DNA of 64,000 bases from Ignelater luminosus (GCA_011009095.1 VTPC01090589.1:126269-190268), one strand, 5' to 3'. Counted from the first letter of the stretch, positions 1-14,962 are shown. A program made the numbers and translations. The notes: generated by a model from the letters alone, not told the origin.

Positions 1-3000
1 AATTGGAATCGTTTGAATGGCTGGAAAATACCGACCAAAGGAAAAGTCAAGGTTACTGTGATGTTTGAATGTTTTGCAAAGTTCTTGGTAAAACAAATCT
101 GTTACTATTATGCAAACGCAACCGGTTTTTTGTTTCTAAAAGAAAATTCCTTCTAAAAATGAAAATGATGGCTAAAAAATGCTTTTGTCTATTAGAATTA
201 AAGTGGAATTTAATTCATAAAATCCTACTCGTATCCTTTTCGTACTTTCAATGAAAAGGAGATGAAACATTTCTAAAGGATTTTTTCTATTTATGGCTAC
301 GAAAGTTGGAAATTCTAAATCGTTTTGCAGGTCGTCTTTATAATCGAACTTTAGAGGGTTTTGCTGAGCGAAGCTTTAGGGTAAATACCTACTTATGCAC
401 AATGTTAACATTTTTTGCTTGTGCTTGTGCTTAAATCTTAAGTAGATAAAAGAGATAGTTTTGGTTTTACAATTGAAATCAAGAAGATTTTCTCTAAAAC
501 CTACTTTAAACTATAACTAATATAAACGAAAACCTGTAACAAACAATAAGTTTGTTTGACTGTCTCTAAAATCAATTAGAACCACTTAACACTTACCCAT
601 TGCAATTAAATAATCGTATTGTATTTAAATGAAAATCCCAACGGGTAATGACACAAGCATGCAAGCACTAATTTTAATCCTTCATTTTGTCTAAAAGGAA
701 ACTTCACTCTTTTTCGGTCATTTTTCTTAAGATGATGAGGACAAATTATCGGCACAATAATTTTTTAAGATGAAACAATTAAAAACAAGGTCATTAAAAA
801 GCGTTAAACTGATTACTGTATTTTAAACCCATGCGGAAGCTTTTACTACCACAATAGCTAATTACTGTCACGCAATGTCCAAGACAAATTACCGGATATT
901 TAACTAATACCAAAATTGATAAAATGATAATATATCCATCAAAATGAGAATTCACCGTTAACAATTATTTTTGTTTACATGAAAATTGAATGTTTTCCAC
1001 TAAAGCACTGTAATTTAAAGTGACAATCGTAAACCTCGCAATTGTTCCTCGTTAATTAATAGCACAACCGCACATATGCGCAGCTCGTCGAACAATATTT
1101 GTGGCCACTTTATGAGCAACTAACGAAGTTAAAGATCTGCAGAATCGAAGTGGAGTTAAACGTCTTTTAATATAATTCCATTGATTAAAACTCCAACAAT
1201 AAAGTCTTTTGATAAGAACAGTAAACTAACAATGAATTTCAAGAGCATGCGTATATAACGTTTTCGCATACAGTTTAAGTAAATAAGCTTAGGGTTAGTT
1301 GTATAACTTTAAACCTTGACCCTTATATAACTTCATACTGCAATTTTGAAGATAAGCACACAGAACGGCCTAGAAAGTAAACATTCTAAAAGAGGAAACA
1401 CTTTCCTAAGAAAATATTTCCGGAAAGTTCTTAAGAGTTTGCCGGGAAAAAAATTTTAAACTCGATTCTGTCGAACTTGTTACAAAACTGATCTACCTCT
1501 TTTCAATGAAAAACAAAAGAAGATCTCACAAAAGAATTTTATTCAAATATAAATCTTACACGGTTCTTTAGTATAATCTCACAAAGGAAGCGTTAAAAGA
1601 AGGGTGTTCGACTGCAAAATGCCTGAAGCTACCTGTAAACAGCACCTTACAGATAAATTACTGTTTTAGACCTTATTTATACGAAAAATGAATCAAACAC
1701 TTGAGAAAACCTGAATGGAAAACTGTGAAAGGCAATTTTTTCCTTAAATTAGTTAAATTAAAATTCATGCAGAAACATGGAAATATAATACAACATCGTA
1801 CCCATAAAATGAAATTGTCGACGTCTCTTAAGTCTGTATTTCTTTTTATAAGAAGAAAGTTTTTTCAATACAAGAATTTTCCTCAAATCTAGCAAAAATA
1901 GTTGCAAAATAAAATATGTCAAATAAAAAGGAGTTCAAACGGACTATTGATTACCCAAATAAAACAATGCAAAGGAAGAAGTAAGGTCAAAGAGAATAAT
2001 AGGCAGGAATCCTGAAAAGAAGACAATCACAACTACAAACAAGAACAAATTTATGCTTGTAAGAGGGTCAACTAAAAACGATAGAGACAAATCAAGGGTT
2101 CGCAAAAAAACAAATAAAAGGGTTCAAAAGACGAGAATTCACAAGCAAAAAGTTTACAAATAGAGAATACTGTTTTAACATAATTTTACATTCTAATGAC
2201 CTTTTTGTTATGAGAATTCAAGAATTCCTTCAACTGTGAAACCAGCAAGAGCAATAAGATCCTAATTAATATTTTAATCTTAAATTGTTTATTCTCTTTT
2301 CGAAAATATCAAGCTTCCATAATACTGAAATTGAATTTAATATTGTATGAGAAAATCTTCAACAAATCTAGTGGTTGTTGACACTCGATGAAATCTCATT
2401 AAGAAAGTCTATGAGAAATCTTAATAAATGTACACTCAGATTATAAGCTAGTCAAGTTTCATCAGTATGTACTAGTTGGGACACGTTGGTATTATCTTTC
2501 AAGCCTGTGATATGGCCACTAATACCACGTTTTCAAATCAATCTTCGTCAAGTCTGCTGTATTTTAATATTTGAGTTTCCACAAGTTTTAAGACAGCCAT
2601 AATTTTGAGAAGTGAACTTTTTTGGTTTTTGTTCGATTTTTGAAAATGTAGAATGCTTCGCGACTCAAGAAAATTCACATTGAAAAGCTTATACTATCTC
2701 TTGTTTCATTAATCGAAAAGGTTACAAAAAGATGATCAAATGAAGAGATATAAAAAGCACTGAAGGAAGCGTATTAGAGTAGGAATTTGATACAACGTAT
2801 CAAGTACTTCTCTTATTAAACCAAGCTTCTGCTAACTTTGCATTAATAACATTATAATGATAAAATAGGCTAGATGGTACGATAAAGCTGGGCTTGTTGG
2901 GTTTTTGAGACTGATTTTTATTTTAGGCCAATTAAGGGCAGAGGGAATTGTCCATAGACGATTGACCGTAACTCAAATTAAGTAGACGAGCGTTGACATT

Positions 3001-6000
3001 AACAATGATCGTTTATTCGAGAAGCTCCAGTAAAATCTGTTCGTCCAGACGTTAAAAAAGTGAGAGAATCCAAAAAGGAATATTTTCAAATGTGTTTTTA
3101 TATCTGTACACTAAAATTCAGAAAATCTTCAATCTGTATAAAAATTGAGCAAAGAATACATCTTGATATGAGTCAGACAGTGGTTCAAATAAACCATGTG
3201 TCTGCTAGTCAGTATTGTTGGGTGGATTAGGTTCTTGGAAATAATCAAGTTTCTTGAGTTATATCAAAAATATCTTTTTCGGGCCACAAGTACTTAAATG
3301 AAAGATCTTAAGAATTTTGGCCTCTGCAAGGCTCGAATTGCTAAGAACTAGATAAAACCATACTGAGGGAATGATCATATAAGATATAGCTGGAGTGTGT
3401 CGTACGATATACTAATAACTGACCGTGAACGTTTCATTCTATCAGTGTAGTTTCTACAGAAACTTCAATTTGAATCATTTTCGGGGAATTAATTCTAATT
3501 GTAAGATATGGTCGAACACAAAAAATAGTGAGAGATCTGAAACCTTGAAAACCTGAAATTCTTCGCTATTATATTACCCTAGAGAAATTGCAGTACCTTA
3601 AAGTTACAGTTCGTATTTAAAAAACATTCGCACATTTTGTTTAGTTAGACTTTTTCTCTCAAGTTAGTTTTTGCTGATACATCTGTTTCTATAGTAGTCT
3701 GCTCGGTCATGGGGAGCAAGTTTGTCACCTCCTTCTCTTATGTGAATGTTTAGTGACAAAAACAGAATAAGTTGAGAAAAGATTGATTTTCTTATTTTTT
3801 CTGAATTACATATTGCAAGACCATGGCATCCTCTGCATTTCATATATATAGCCGTGGAAATAGTATCCGTCGTTTCTTTAATGATTTCTATGAGCGTATG
3901 AATTTGAACCAAATGGACTTGCAGTAAATACAAAACCAAATTCTATTGGTAAACATTTTTGATATCTCAAATCGAATCGCCATTATAAAAGCTGCATTTA
4001 TAGCACAATCCTTCTCTTCTTTCAGTTTTTAAAAGTATGCTAGGTATAATTTTTGATAAATACATTTTAGTAGAAAGTTATTTAATTCCATGGTGATAAA
4101 AAATCATACTAGGCACTTAAGATGTTAAGACGGCGACAAATACTAAGTACATTGCACTTTCCATTTTTGATATTCTTGTAGGTCCTTTTTGATCCAAACC
4201 TACATTACCATAGAAAGCATTAAACCTTCACATAATAAGCCTCAAAATTTGAAAAGAACCTCGATGATTTCTTACGTCAGATATGGGCAACGTCATAAAA
4301 CACAGCTTTTAGTAAAGCAAGATATTTTAACATAAGAATATTTCAAAGAGCAGTATGATTCTGATAAACAGCAATTTTAATTCAGTCTGGATTTTGGAAC
4401 AATGACCACTACAGAATTACAAATATCCACTGTCATCAAACAGGTAGGCTGATAGAAGCGTTAACTCTAAGCAAGAAGGTAAGGTTCTATTTGAAACTGA
4501 GTAAAGATTACAGTTCAGAAAACTAAACTTATCTCATTATCTGTCTGGACACAACACCATGAAATGCTTTAATGCCAAAAGATGTCAAAATCATGTTACT
4601 CTTTTCAGCACGCAAGTATGGTCATTTCAATTTCAAAGTATTTGGGAAAAAAGATCTCATTACGTTGTAATGAAATAATTTAGAATTTTTTTACCTAATT
4701 ACTAAAATCTCAGCAGCGACAGCACCATAATCTTTGCGAACACACCTTTCGAACTAAGTATCATAACATAACTTAAAACCTATCATTATATTGCCATGTC
4801 AAAATTGAAATATATCTGGTTTGTCTTGACTTTTTTGATATATCTTTCTGTTATTTCTTTATTAGTTCAAAAAGTGAAATCTTTAATTAATTACATTCAG
4901 TAACAATTTTGTGCATTGCTATTGGTTTTCAGACTTTAATGAGCTTTTGGGTATTTTTCTTCATCTATATACTATGTAAAGTTTTGATTTACTCATTTCT
5001 TACAGTCCTCCACAATTTCTTTCTGCACTCTATGGCAGAAGAATATTTCCCATGATCAGTGGCCAACTATGAAGTGTCAAAAACTGTGATTTATGATTTT
5101 TGACCAATTTTGAAAGATTAGGAATTGACCATGGGAAACATATTTTCAGTATGAGAGACAAAGAATGACAAAACGAAAACTTAGAAAAAAAAGTATACCA
5201 AAACATCAGACGCAACATTTATACTGATCTCTGATTTTCAATTACTGAACAAAAAACAGTTACCAAATTAATAAAAACATTTCAGTATATCTATCTAGAA
5301 TCTAGAATTTATTGATAATTAATAATATTACATGAAGCAATTATCCCCTTTAAGTCGTTGCATCTTATTTGAGAAAATTAATGCATGGGAAGCAGTATTT
5401 AAACAACCGTAGACATACGTTTAATTACTCAACTTCAATTAATTAACATTATGTGTAGAGGATCAAAGCACTTTATAATAACATATTGTGCTATGAAATA
5501 TGCATTTTGCATAAAATTAAAGCTTTATAGTTGACATAATAACGTACCGAATAATTAAGCAATTCACACAATAATTGTCGTTCCTTTATTTTATTGGGTA
5601 CTTTCCATTTATTATTTTTGTTATTTAAAACAACTGACATGTAATAAACACATAGTTGATCATCAAAAGCGTATTATCAAATACATTCGTTTTGGGAAGT
5701 TCAAATAGTTCAAAAGCTTCTTTCACGTTTAAAGCCTCATTTTTATTTTCATTCTCCAAATAATAATAATTTACCCTTTCAGTTTTATCTCAAATTTTCT
5801 TTTGTGGCTGCGTGAAAGGTAATTTAGATTCCGTTTGAAGACAACTATAATTTGTAAGCTGAAATTAGTTTTAGAATCATAAATCAAATAGCAGGAACAT
5901 TCCTGGAATTTAAATCGTTTGTTGTTGATTACGGTAGAAAAGACCAGTTTTAAAGATTTAGACTATTTTTTAAATTCTGTTCCAGTTTCTTATAAATTTC

Positions 6001-9000
6001 TCTTTTTTCTTCCTTTAACGTATATTAAGAAAAAAAGGCGCCACTTTCTTTACAAATTAAGAAGAGTATAAAACCATTTGGTATCAATTTCTGTCTAACA
6101 AATTAAGTTAGAAAATCGATTAATTTTGTATTTGTATTATAAGGGGTTTTGAAAAGACTTGTAAATAATGGGAAAAACAATTTAAATAAATTTGAATTTA
6201 AAAATTTTTCACAGAGAACAAAAGAGTTTAATGCTAGATGTATCATTGCTTGTCTGCTCGATACCATGAAGAATCTATTTCAAACAACATGATCAACGCA
6301 TTGACATTTTCACTTTTTCTTGACACGCGGTTAGAACAATTTATCCTTTTGGTTTGAAGTCGTGCAATTTTGAACTTTTTAAGACCCACTGGTTCAATTC
6401 AAAAAAGACCGAGCTGAAGTGGTTAATCTATAAATAAAATCATTAATAAATCAATGTTTTTTATTCTTCTTCTGGAAACGGCTGTTTTGCGAACTTGAAG
6501 ACTCTTCAACTAAGAACAGAGATTTTAGCGTGAAATCTACCATAAACTATAGCAAATATCTTCTATGGATCTTGTATCAGTTAGACAGCTTGAGAACTGA
6601 TTTAGTATCCGAGAATATAAGTACACCTTATGAATTCAGGATTGCCAAAATGTTGGAAAGCACGGTTGTGTTACCAAAACCATAACTTCCTGCATTTGCA
6701 AACTAGAAGGTGACTCCTCGTTCTAGATTTTTCCACAGTTGATCAAAGAAGTCTAATTGACAAAAATATTTTGACTGCATCGAAAGAGTAAATCTCGATT
6801 GATCATAAACTCGTTTTCGTCCAGTCTATGCCGAACTCCATCTTCAAGCCAGAATTAGAAATGGAGGTGTCAAGGCCTTTTATTTGCACTATACAAGTGA
6901 CTATTTTGAAAGATTTAAAATCAATGACCAAAAACAGAAGGTAGTATTGCGTTTGACATTGGATGAACACATACTGTTAAAGAACCCCAATTGGCCCAAA
7001 ATCCCAGCCTTGCCCGGTTCAACAACCTAATAGGTCAATTTCCAGAAACTTTTTCAAAGTGTGGACATACGCAATATAAAAGTATACGTATCGCCGAAAT
7101 TGTACGAAAACGATATGACTTGATTTAAGCGCAGCAGAGATCATCAGGAGTTACTTTTGATAAATTCGCAGCCCACTAACAGCCATTAAGGTTTTGTCGT
7201 CTGAACATGATCTACAGATCAAAATGATACCGTCATCTATATGAAAGGTTTATTGAAAAAGGAACAACCATAACAAACGTAAAATCAGATAAAATAATTA
7301 TTTTAAGAATTTAAATCAAAAATAAGTCGTGAAGTCAATATTGGGCATTGTGGGAAAAACAATTGATCAAATAATTATTCAATAACAAACCGAAACCATT
7401 TTTGTCAAAAACATGTTATGTTAATAAGTGTTTTCAAGATATTTCAATAAAAAATCAGAAACACTCAGTAAAATGAATCATGTTGAATGGGGAAAAAGTT
7501 TTCTTTAGCTTTCGCTTTCAAAAGATTTGGCAGATTTGCAAGTTTTCTTTATAAATAAAGAAAACCAAAAGACTAATAGCAAAGAGAGGAATATTGATCA
7601 ACTTTTCTTACTTATCTTCTGTTATAACTAGCGAATTAGATTTCCACAGTTTTTAATTTTTATCTGATATTAACCTTTACATAACAAAGGTAATTTTCAG
7701 ATTTTATAAAGGATTTATACTGTTTATTTTATAAAAAAAATCTTTTAAAACTTCCCAACTTAACTTTCAAACCTTCGAGAAAAAAATTATTACGACTATT
7801 ACGTTCGAGTTTCAAAGTGGAATAATATAGCTTGGAGCTTTCATTCTAAGAAATGAATAAAATATCTTCTCAAGCCAAAGAAGTTTCTAGTTCTTGTTCA
7901 GGTTTGAAATAAAAAGCACTTACATGGTTACGTTTCCAATTTTCAGAAACAAACCCCTAAGCTACAAAACAATAGAAAATTAGAAGTTTCCTTTTTATTG
8001 AACGTAAAGTTTACTTCCAAACACCTGTTTTCTTCAAATGTATTTTAGACATAATATGGAATTTATTTAAAGATACTAAAAAAGAAAAAAAAGAGCAACG
8101 TAATAATCTAATATTCCAATGTCGTACAGGTTTTCTACCCTTGTAGATGCAATCGGAATTTAAAGTATTTAAAATGAATTAAGTACAAATCGTTTTAGTA
8201 TTTTTTCCATGGGCATACAGAATTTTAAGTTTGAAGATCCATGGGTTTAACTAAATCCCGCTTCATCGCATCATTTATTATTCTGTTTTCAACCAGATAC
8301 CTATTCATATTTTGAATCCTGTCAGCTGTTGTTCGCAATAATTCCTTTCAGAGTCCCTTCTCACGATAAATTCGTATGCGGCGTGAATGCTGCTCGTTAC
8401 TTTTTTCAGTCTGTCAAGTTTCATTTTTTGATGGCAGGCTATTATTTTGGACATGTTCATATCCCAACACCATTGAAATTCATGAAATTCTTGTATTAAT
8501 CTTAATTATTATTTGATAAGTTTCTCCCCTGATAAATAAAATGGAATCAATATCCGGACGTCCCTTGGGTTCGTGATCGTAATAGACAACAGTATCATGG
8601 CAGCTAAGACATCTTTATATCCTTAATCTGGGTCACATTTGATCATTTTGTGTTAGTAGATATATCTCGTCTTAGTTCCCATTAATTCATTAGCCTGGAT
8701 TGTTAAAGGATTATTATTCTAATCAGGATTCCCATAAATTTGCCTAAACCAATCCGACAACAATAATTTATTAAACAAGGTCTCGTCGTCTTCTTTGTTG
8801 ACTGTAAACACGAGTAGATTTCACTTTATAAAATTCTGTATACCATCATGAATTCATTAATGTAATCTTATCATGGTATTAGCCACGCTGTACCAAAATG
8901 GAATTAATACACGTGGCTGTTGAAATTAGTTTAACAAAGTTTGTACTCACCCCTGCCAGTATATGATTTATGTAGGTAGAGCACACAAAAAGTATTTATG

Positions 9001-12000
9001 GCCGAAACTATAGATTCGTGTAAATAATTAACTATCTAGTAGAGCCATCTAAATAAAAGGTGGCTTATTAATTAGAAAACTTAAAAAATGTATGCACACA
9101 CAGGGTAGAACAATATTAACTCTAAATTAAATTAAATGTAACCTCGACACCCTAAAGGTAGACGAGCTCAGAATTATGTATGTATGTAAATGAAATCTTC
9201 CGCAGCCTTAAATACTGTAAATGCTGAATTAAGTACCTCTAGTACCTCAAAGTTTCAGCTTATAACTCTTGAAGCAGAGGTAACAAGTATTAAACCTGCA
9301 CTTAACAAAAGAAGTCTCTAAGGTGACTGACGTTAGAGCTATTAACTTAAAATTTATTATTTTTAAAATACCCTACTTTATCCTTTGTGGTTGCTCTTGC
9401 TTACAAAGGATGTTTCTAGTAGCAAACAATTTTTTATAGACAAAATCATCAAATGTATAAAATTGGATGAATAAGTTTGTTTGCTGATTTCACCTCTACC
9501 ACGGTTGGTAAACAATTAAAAACGTTGTTATGATGATAAAAGGCATTTTAGAAATAAATCATAAGTGACATCACAAACTACAAATTTTGATGATGATGTT
9601 TCTGAGATTTTGGTTTCTTTGGATATTGGTTTCTTTGTTTTCTCAATCTAACTTGTTCAAAACCAAACGTCTTCGGTAAAAATAATTAAAAAAAGTATCA
9701 AATTTAGACAAAGTCCAAAAAATGTCAAAAGAGTCATGTCCAAAGGTTGGTTAAGACCGTCAGAATTCGAAAGCAAAACAAAATACAATCTAGACGATGT
9801 TTTCTGAGCAAGCCTTTAGAGGTGTAACTGAAAGATGAATGCGATCTTTTATTAAAATTGTCAGACCCAAGGAGTTTTGCAGTTACAGTCTTTCACACTA
9901 CACTGGCTATAATGGCTCTCTAGTAGTTTTTTAGTTCGAGACATCAGTTAAAAGTGTTTTTCCAAAATTAACCGCATTTTTCTAAATTCTAAAAATATTC
10001 TACCGCAATCCTAAGCTAGTCCGATTTATCATCTTTTTAAATTTCTGACTTCTAAGCTAAGTTGTTTTTTTTGCACACTTCAAATATTCCTCTTTAGGTA
10101 GTCTTTGATTCACTTTGGTGGTAGTTAGTTGTAATTGTGTTTTTGTACAATACATCGAGACCAATTGTCGAGCTTTGCACTTTTATCTACTGAAAGTGAT
10201 CTTTCTGAGAATTTAAATGTGGAAGAGATATTCGATCAGTTTGCTAATGTAAAAGTGAGGCGAATACGTTTGTAAAAAATTGTTGTTTTTAGTTTTTAAA
10301 TAAACTTTAGACGTGAAAGCTTTTCAAGGAATGAATAACACACTTTTCGACGATTAAATAAGAATGTTGTGGTATGACCCAAGAAACGAAACAGGTATTT
10401 CATTAATAAGTTTTATTTGTTTACATTTGTAACTTATTTAAATAAATAAAATTATTAAGCTTAAGATGTTATTAAATTTAACCTCAGCTCCTGCAAGTTA
10501 TTAGTAAATGTTGATATACTTTGACAAAAAGTGCTGAAAATAAATCACGAATTGCTGGCAGAAGGAAAACGCTCTCTCAGAATTAAACAGAATATTCCTC
10601 TGTGGGTTTTATAATACGCTTCTTTTAGAGCTTTAAATTAATGCTTAAAATTAATGTCTTCTTCACTAAAACTTTCTAGATGTTAATTGACAATACAATC
10701 TAACGATTAGTGTTAATTAAAAAATTTTCTAATACACACAACCTTTTGGACCAATTTAATAATTCATTATTAACTTAAGTCTTAACTGTAAATGTAACAA
10801 ATGTTTAGCTTTCACATCTAAAATTTATTTAAAAACCGAAAATATTATAATCCCCGGAACCGCTTAGGTAAAGATTCAATGATGCGGAACTTATTGCGAT
10901 AGGCGCCCTGCAGAGAGCCTGCTTTGGCATGAAAGTAATGGCGATGTTGTAGAATGGGTTGCCTACACAACTGTAAATACCTTATAATTGGTTATAGCCC
11001 TGTCCATTTTCTTTTTTGGGGCAGTGTACATGTTATTTGTGTTACTTTCATTTTTCCGAAACCGGGGAAAAATTAAAACTAATTTTTGCCAACTCCTTAT
11101 GATACATGAAGCAATTTTACAGCTTGTATACTAAAATTTCGCAAATATCTCCGAGCTTGCAAAAAGAAGCGAGTACATTAGGGGGGCAGGGGGCGCCAAA
11201 GTATATTTCATCACGCAGGCGCTAGAACCCTCAGCTACGGGCCTGAGTGTTGGAATTTTCTTTTACACATAAAGCTTGTAGATATGATGAAGTAAAACAA
11301 TTTGTGCCTTTGAATTTGAACACAGAACGAAATTGCAACCACCCTGTAGTGGATAGATTAACGCTATTATATGAATTTTATGTGACAGCATTTGTTTCAT
11401 CTCAGTATCAATTTGTTAAATTAAATTATTCAGACAAATTGTAAAAAAAATAATTTTCTTCTACAATCAAAACAAAAAGTTTAGAAGAAAAATGCACTTA
11501 ATAATTCAAAAATCAAACATTCATACTACAAAAATTATTTTACTGTAAATTAAACGACAGATAAATAAAAATTATTATCTCGTTTTTGTTTTCATTGCTA
11601 CTGCTAGAGTGTTTCAGCACAAAATAATTTGCCGACGTATTAAAGGAAATAATACAATAAGCCAATTTGCTCGCGACTCGATCAATATTCTGTAATATTT
11701 TAAAAGGGTGGTAGAATGAAAAATTGAAACAAAAGAAGAATTATTTGTGAGTTAATGCTCCGATGCAAATAATATGATTAAATTGAAAATATCCTCTTTC
11801 ATTTATTTTACAGATCGTTTGATACATCAAGTTTTATTAATATAATAAAATTTATTCATAAAGTTAAATTGGAGCATTCGATAAAAAACGCTTTTTGATG
11901 TTTTCACGAGTTTTTTCAGAAAAAATTGTTATTTTTACTAGGAAATATTTGAATGTTTACTATCTCTGTTTCGTGGTTAACCAAGTTTGCATACTACTAG

Positions 12001-13350
12001 TTTAATTGATTCAATAAGGACCCTCGTAATACGAGTTAAAGCTATATCTAGATCTACATTCCAGATGATCCTGGAAGTAGTAAGATCTGCACATCCGCAA
12101 ATAACCAATTTAATTACAGTCTTATCTAAACTAAGCTGTTTAATACTAAAAACAAACAGACACTGCCGCATCCTTGTACCGAAATGCCAATTAAATAAGC
12201 GGAATTGGCTGGGAAAGATATTATAAAGTGATGCTACAAAAAATTAAACTAAATAACCATTATAATTAGAAGTAATTGGATAAAAAAGAAATTTTTGTTT
12301 TTGTTAACTTGTTTTGTTTTAATTAAACCGAGACATTCGCTTTTATTAACACTTTAAATCTACATTACCAAAAAAATAATTCGTTCTGGTTTCATAATTT
12401 TACTTGTACAAAAGTAAATCTTAAAGTTGCGCTGGAACGGTTTATGGAGGTTTACCATTATCATTAACTGATTTATCTATTTCTCAAAATTTCTACAAAA
12501 CATTGTTCATGTTGACAAGGTATTGTATTTATTTTTGTTATCTACCACCAGTAAACGAACTGACCCAACGTTCTTCCATGATAGTAAAACAGTACTTACA
12601 AGTTGCTTTTAATAGTTTTACAAAGAGAAATATAATAAAGCTTGAAACATTAAAGAAAAACAGTTATGCCATCAAAAGAATTGTAACCTAAGGTCAAAAG
12701 TTATACGTAGATAAGCTATTGAAAAAAGTGTGGATGTTGGGAAAAAGTTCGATAAATTAAATATCAAAAAAAAAGCAAAAGATTTAATAGGAAATTGTTG
12801 TGTTCACTAAAAAAAACAGTCAAAGTACTGAAAATGCACAAAAACATAAGATGACATCAGAACAGAGACCTTTAAGTATATAAAATACTAGATTAAAAGC
12901 TGTTTTGTAACATTTCTAAAAACATCTATTCGAATAGTGTTCAGTCAGCTTAAATATAGAATTTGCATAAACCAATAGCACAAAACCAATCATACTAAGG
13001 TACCCAATCTTACCAATTGTCATTTCAGTCAAAACAAACCTCACCTAACAAGAACATCAATTGCATTGTTATAAGTATTGTAACATAAGAGTATTTACCA
13101 AAAGAGGATTGGCTAAAACGGACTTATTTTAAAAAAGTTTGAAGGAAAACTCAAAAATGAAATAATACTCTGTCATCTGCAAATTGGTCAACTCGGTAAT
13201 TTTGTTGGCAAATAGAAAGTCAGAGCCAAAAATTACAAAGTACACAAAATAAAGCGTGAAAATTCTAAAATGAATTTTTTTAACAAAAACCTGTAATATT
13301 TAACCAAACTAATCTATTCCCCAATGGATTCGTCTAGGTTAGGTTAAATA
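1..13350. other. A+T-rich DNA without a recognisable gene
   Basis: Reading both strands I find no conserved protein motif, no splice-bounded exon that can be defended, and no tRNA-like or rRNA-like segment. Open frames are short and interrupted, as expected by chance at this base composition. An open minus-strand frame at 3664-3939 has no ATG start and no family resemblance. The stretch at about 6.6-7.2 kb is a little less A+T rich and may be an old repeat, but neither strand gave a recognisable domain. The interval is best read as intergenic or intronic. Confidence 0.6.
10855..11250. repeat. G+C-richer patch, possible old interspersed repeat
   Basis: This patch stands out from its surroundings by higher G+C. 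It includes a G-run next to GGCGCC near 11180-11200 and a second GC-rich block ending near 11245. The G-run/GGCGCC followed by CTACGGGCC resembles the tails of interspersed repeats in arthropod genomes, but that is an impression and not a match. There is no coding frame of note. It could also be an unrelated regulatory island. Confidence 0.2.
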
Positions 13351-14363
13351 TGAACTTCAAGTTCGTAATGTCAGTTGCATGATTTCTTCACATTGTTTCG
13401 AGGCTTTTCATCTATAGCTCATCAGTGGCAAGATATTTTGTTTTGCTGTATGGGCAAATTAAAAAAAATAACTCTGCTGAACATATCAATGCAAAATACT
13501 TACACCTTAGGTTTCAAAAATGATGTCAATGTGAATTACGATGATGTCAAAATTGTGCAAATTTCCTCTGCCATTAAAGTAGTAGAACAACCACTGGCCT
13601 ATCTAGTCACGCATACTTGACCAAATTCTTGTCCGAAATTGGATTTTCAAAAGATATCGAAATGATTCCAGATTCTGTCACTAAACGTCGTGGAGAAATG
13701 AGCAAAATTCGACTTCAAATTGTTTAAGCGGTATACACACAAATACCCAAGATCGCTTTCATTAGGAAAAGATTATTTTGAAGGAAAAAAAAGAGCATAC
13801 TGTAGTTTCCTAAACTTCCGACAAAGGCAGAAGTATTTCGTTTTTAGGTTGGTCGTCCCGCAGAACCAGCGTCCCGTATTGTTTCCCGAAGGGGTGTTTC
13901 GTTGGTAAACCGCTGACTTAAAACAAATGCGTATACCTAAAACAGAAATAAACAAACAACAAATAAAACGTTCAATAAAGATGGAACTTTTTCAAGGCAA
14001 TGATTTGTATTGACTCAATATATGAGTAGGGTAGGCACGATTTTCGATTGTTTTTTGGTTAAAATATTTTGAACGATCAAATTTTTAAACCGTCGTCGTA
14101 CATAATCGCTGACTTTTGCAAAATCTTCTCCCTTTGTTTGATACCTCGAAGTTCTAGCTGCAAAAAAGTTCATATGACTGTCCCCCAAAAATGGTCAACT
14201 TGATGATCAAATTTCTAAAATACCGGAGAAACTCAACTATTTTGAAACAATGGAAGGTAGCATGTTAATAGCATTTGACGCCTTAAACACGAATCCAAAA
14301 AAGGGGTTCACTTCGAAATAATGTGAAGAAACCACGTATCTCATGGTACGAATTTCGAGCTCA
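13351..14363. repeat. About 1 kb unit bounded by diverged inverted repeats
   Basis: The segment 13351-13401 and the reverse complement of 14313-14363 align without gaps over about 51 bases, with roughly three quarters identity. The best block is TTTCTTCACATT, then one mismatch, then TTTCGA. The geometry, with long imperfect ends around about 0.9 kb of non-coding interior, suits an old non-autonomous DNA transposon or foldback element. The interior has a short open frame (13375-13620) and a G+C-richer stretch at 13850-13915, neither recognisable. I could not see a clear target-site duplication, so the true ends may lie a little outside. Confidence 0.4.
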
Positions 14364-14506
14364 GAAAAACGCTTATTTGACCTACCTTAGCGAAATCCTT
14401 TGGGAAATAGATTCTATGGGTCACATATTATTGCTTTTCGTTGGGAAATCCCAGTTTAGAGTTTTGATGTAGAATTTCTGTCCAAGGACCTTATTATTTT
14501 GTAAGA

Positions 14507-14962
14507 CTAAACATTAGCCAGCGATGCTGGGTGAAAGCTTAGTCCATCAAGTGGATACCAAGAAATAGTGATCAGTCGAAAACACCATGATTTATAAAAT
14601 GGAAATTTATGCACAATAATCAAAACAATCCTTTTCTTTCTTTTTCCAAGCAAAAGGCCGTTTATGTCAAGAAATGTCTGTAAAAGCAATAGCCAACTTT
14701 TCATAAATTTTAAAAAACTGGAAATTGAACATTTTAGACTATTGTTTTGCCCTACCAGCAGTTTAAATCTCTCCATTATCTTCATAATACTTAGAACTCT
14801 TGAAGAAAACCAAATTAGATTGCCAGCAAGTTCAAATACTTTGCTTGAAAGATTACTTCGAATAGTCTTTATATTATTTTTAAAATGTTTATTAAATGTA
14901 ATAACTGAACTTCCATGAGGGGCTTTAAAAAAGTCTTTTTGGCACTTTGATTTGCCCTCCAT
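14507..14962 (-). CDS. Unassigned 151-codon open reading frame
   Basis: This is one of the longest ATG-started frames outside the mariner. It starts with ATG at 14962 and is unbroken for 151 codons. The product is lysine- and leucine-rich with several hydrophobic runs and no motif I recognise. The opposite strand is also open over 14664-14918, which is common by chance in A+T-rich DNA. The first residues (MEGKSKCQKDFF) do not look like a signal peptide. It could be a chance frame, a remnant of a transposon gene, or an exon. Nothing nearby favours one of these. I report it because of its length only. Confidence 0.12.
   Translation of the reverse strand: MEGKSKCQKDFFKAPHGSSVITFNKHFKNNIKTIRSNLSSKVFELAGNLIWFSSRVLSIMKIMERFKLLVGQNNSLKCSISSFLKFMKSWLLLLQTFLDINGLLLGKRKKRIVLIIVHKFPFYKSWCFRLITISWYPLDGLSFHPASLANV

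Noticed and set aside
13320..13345. GGTTAGGTTA near 13.34 kb as a telomeric TTAGG array
   Set aside because: Only about two units are present and not in tandem beyond that.
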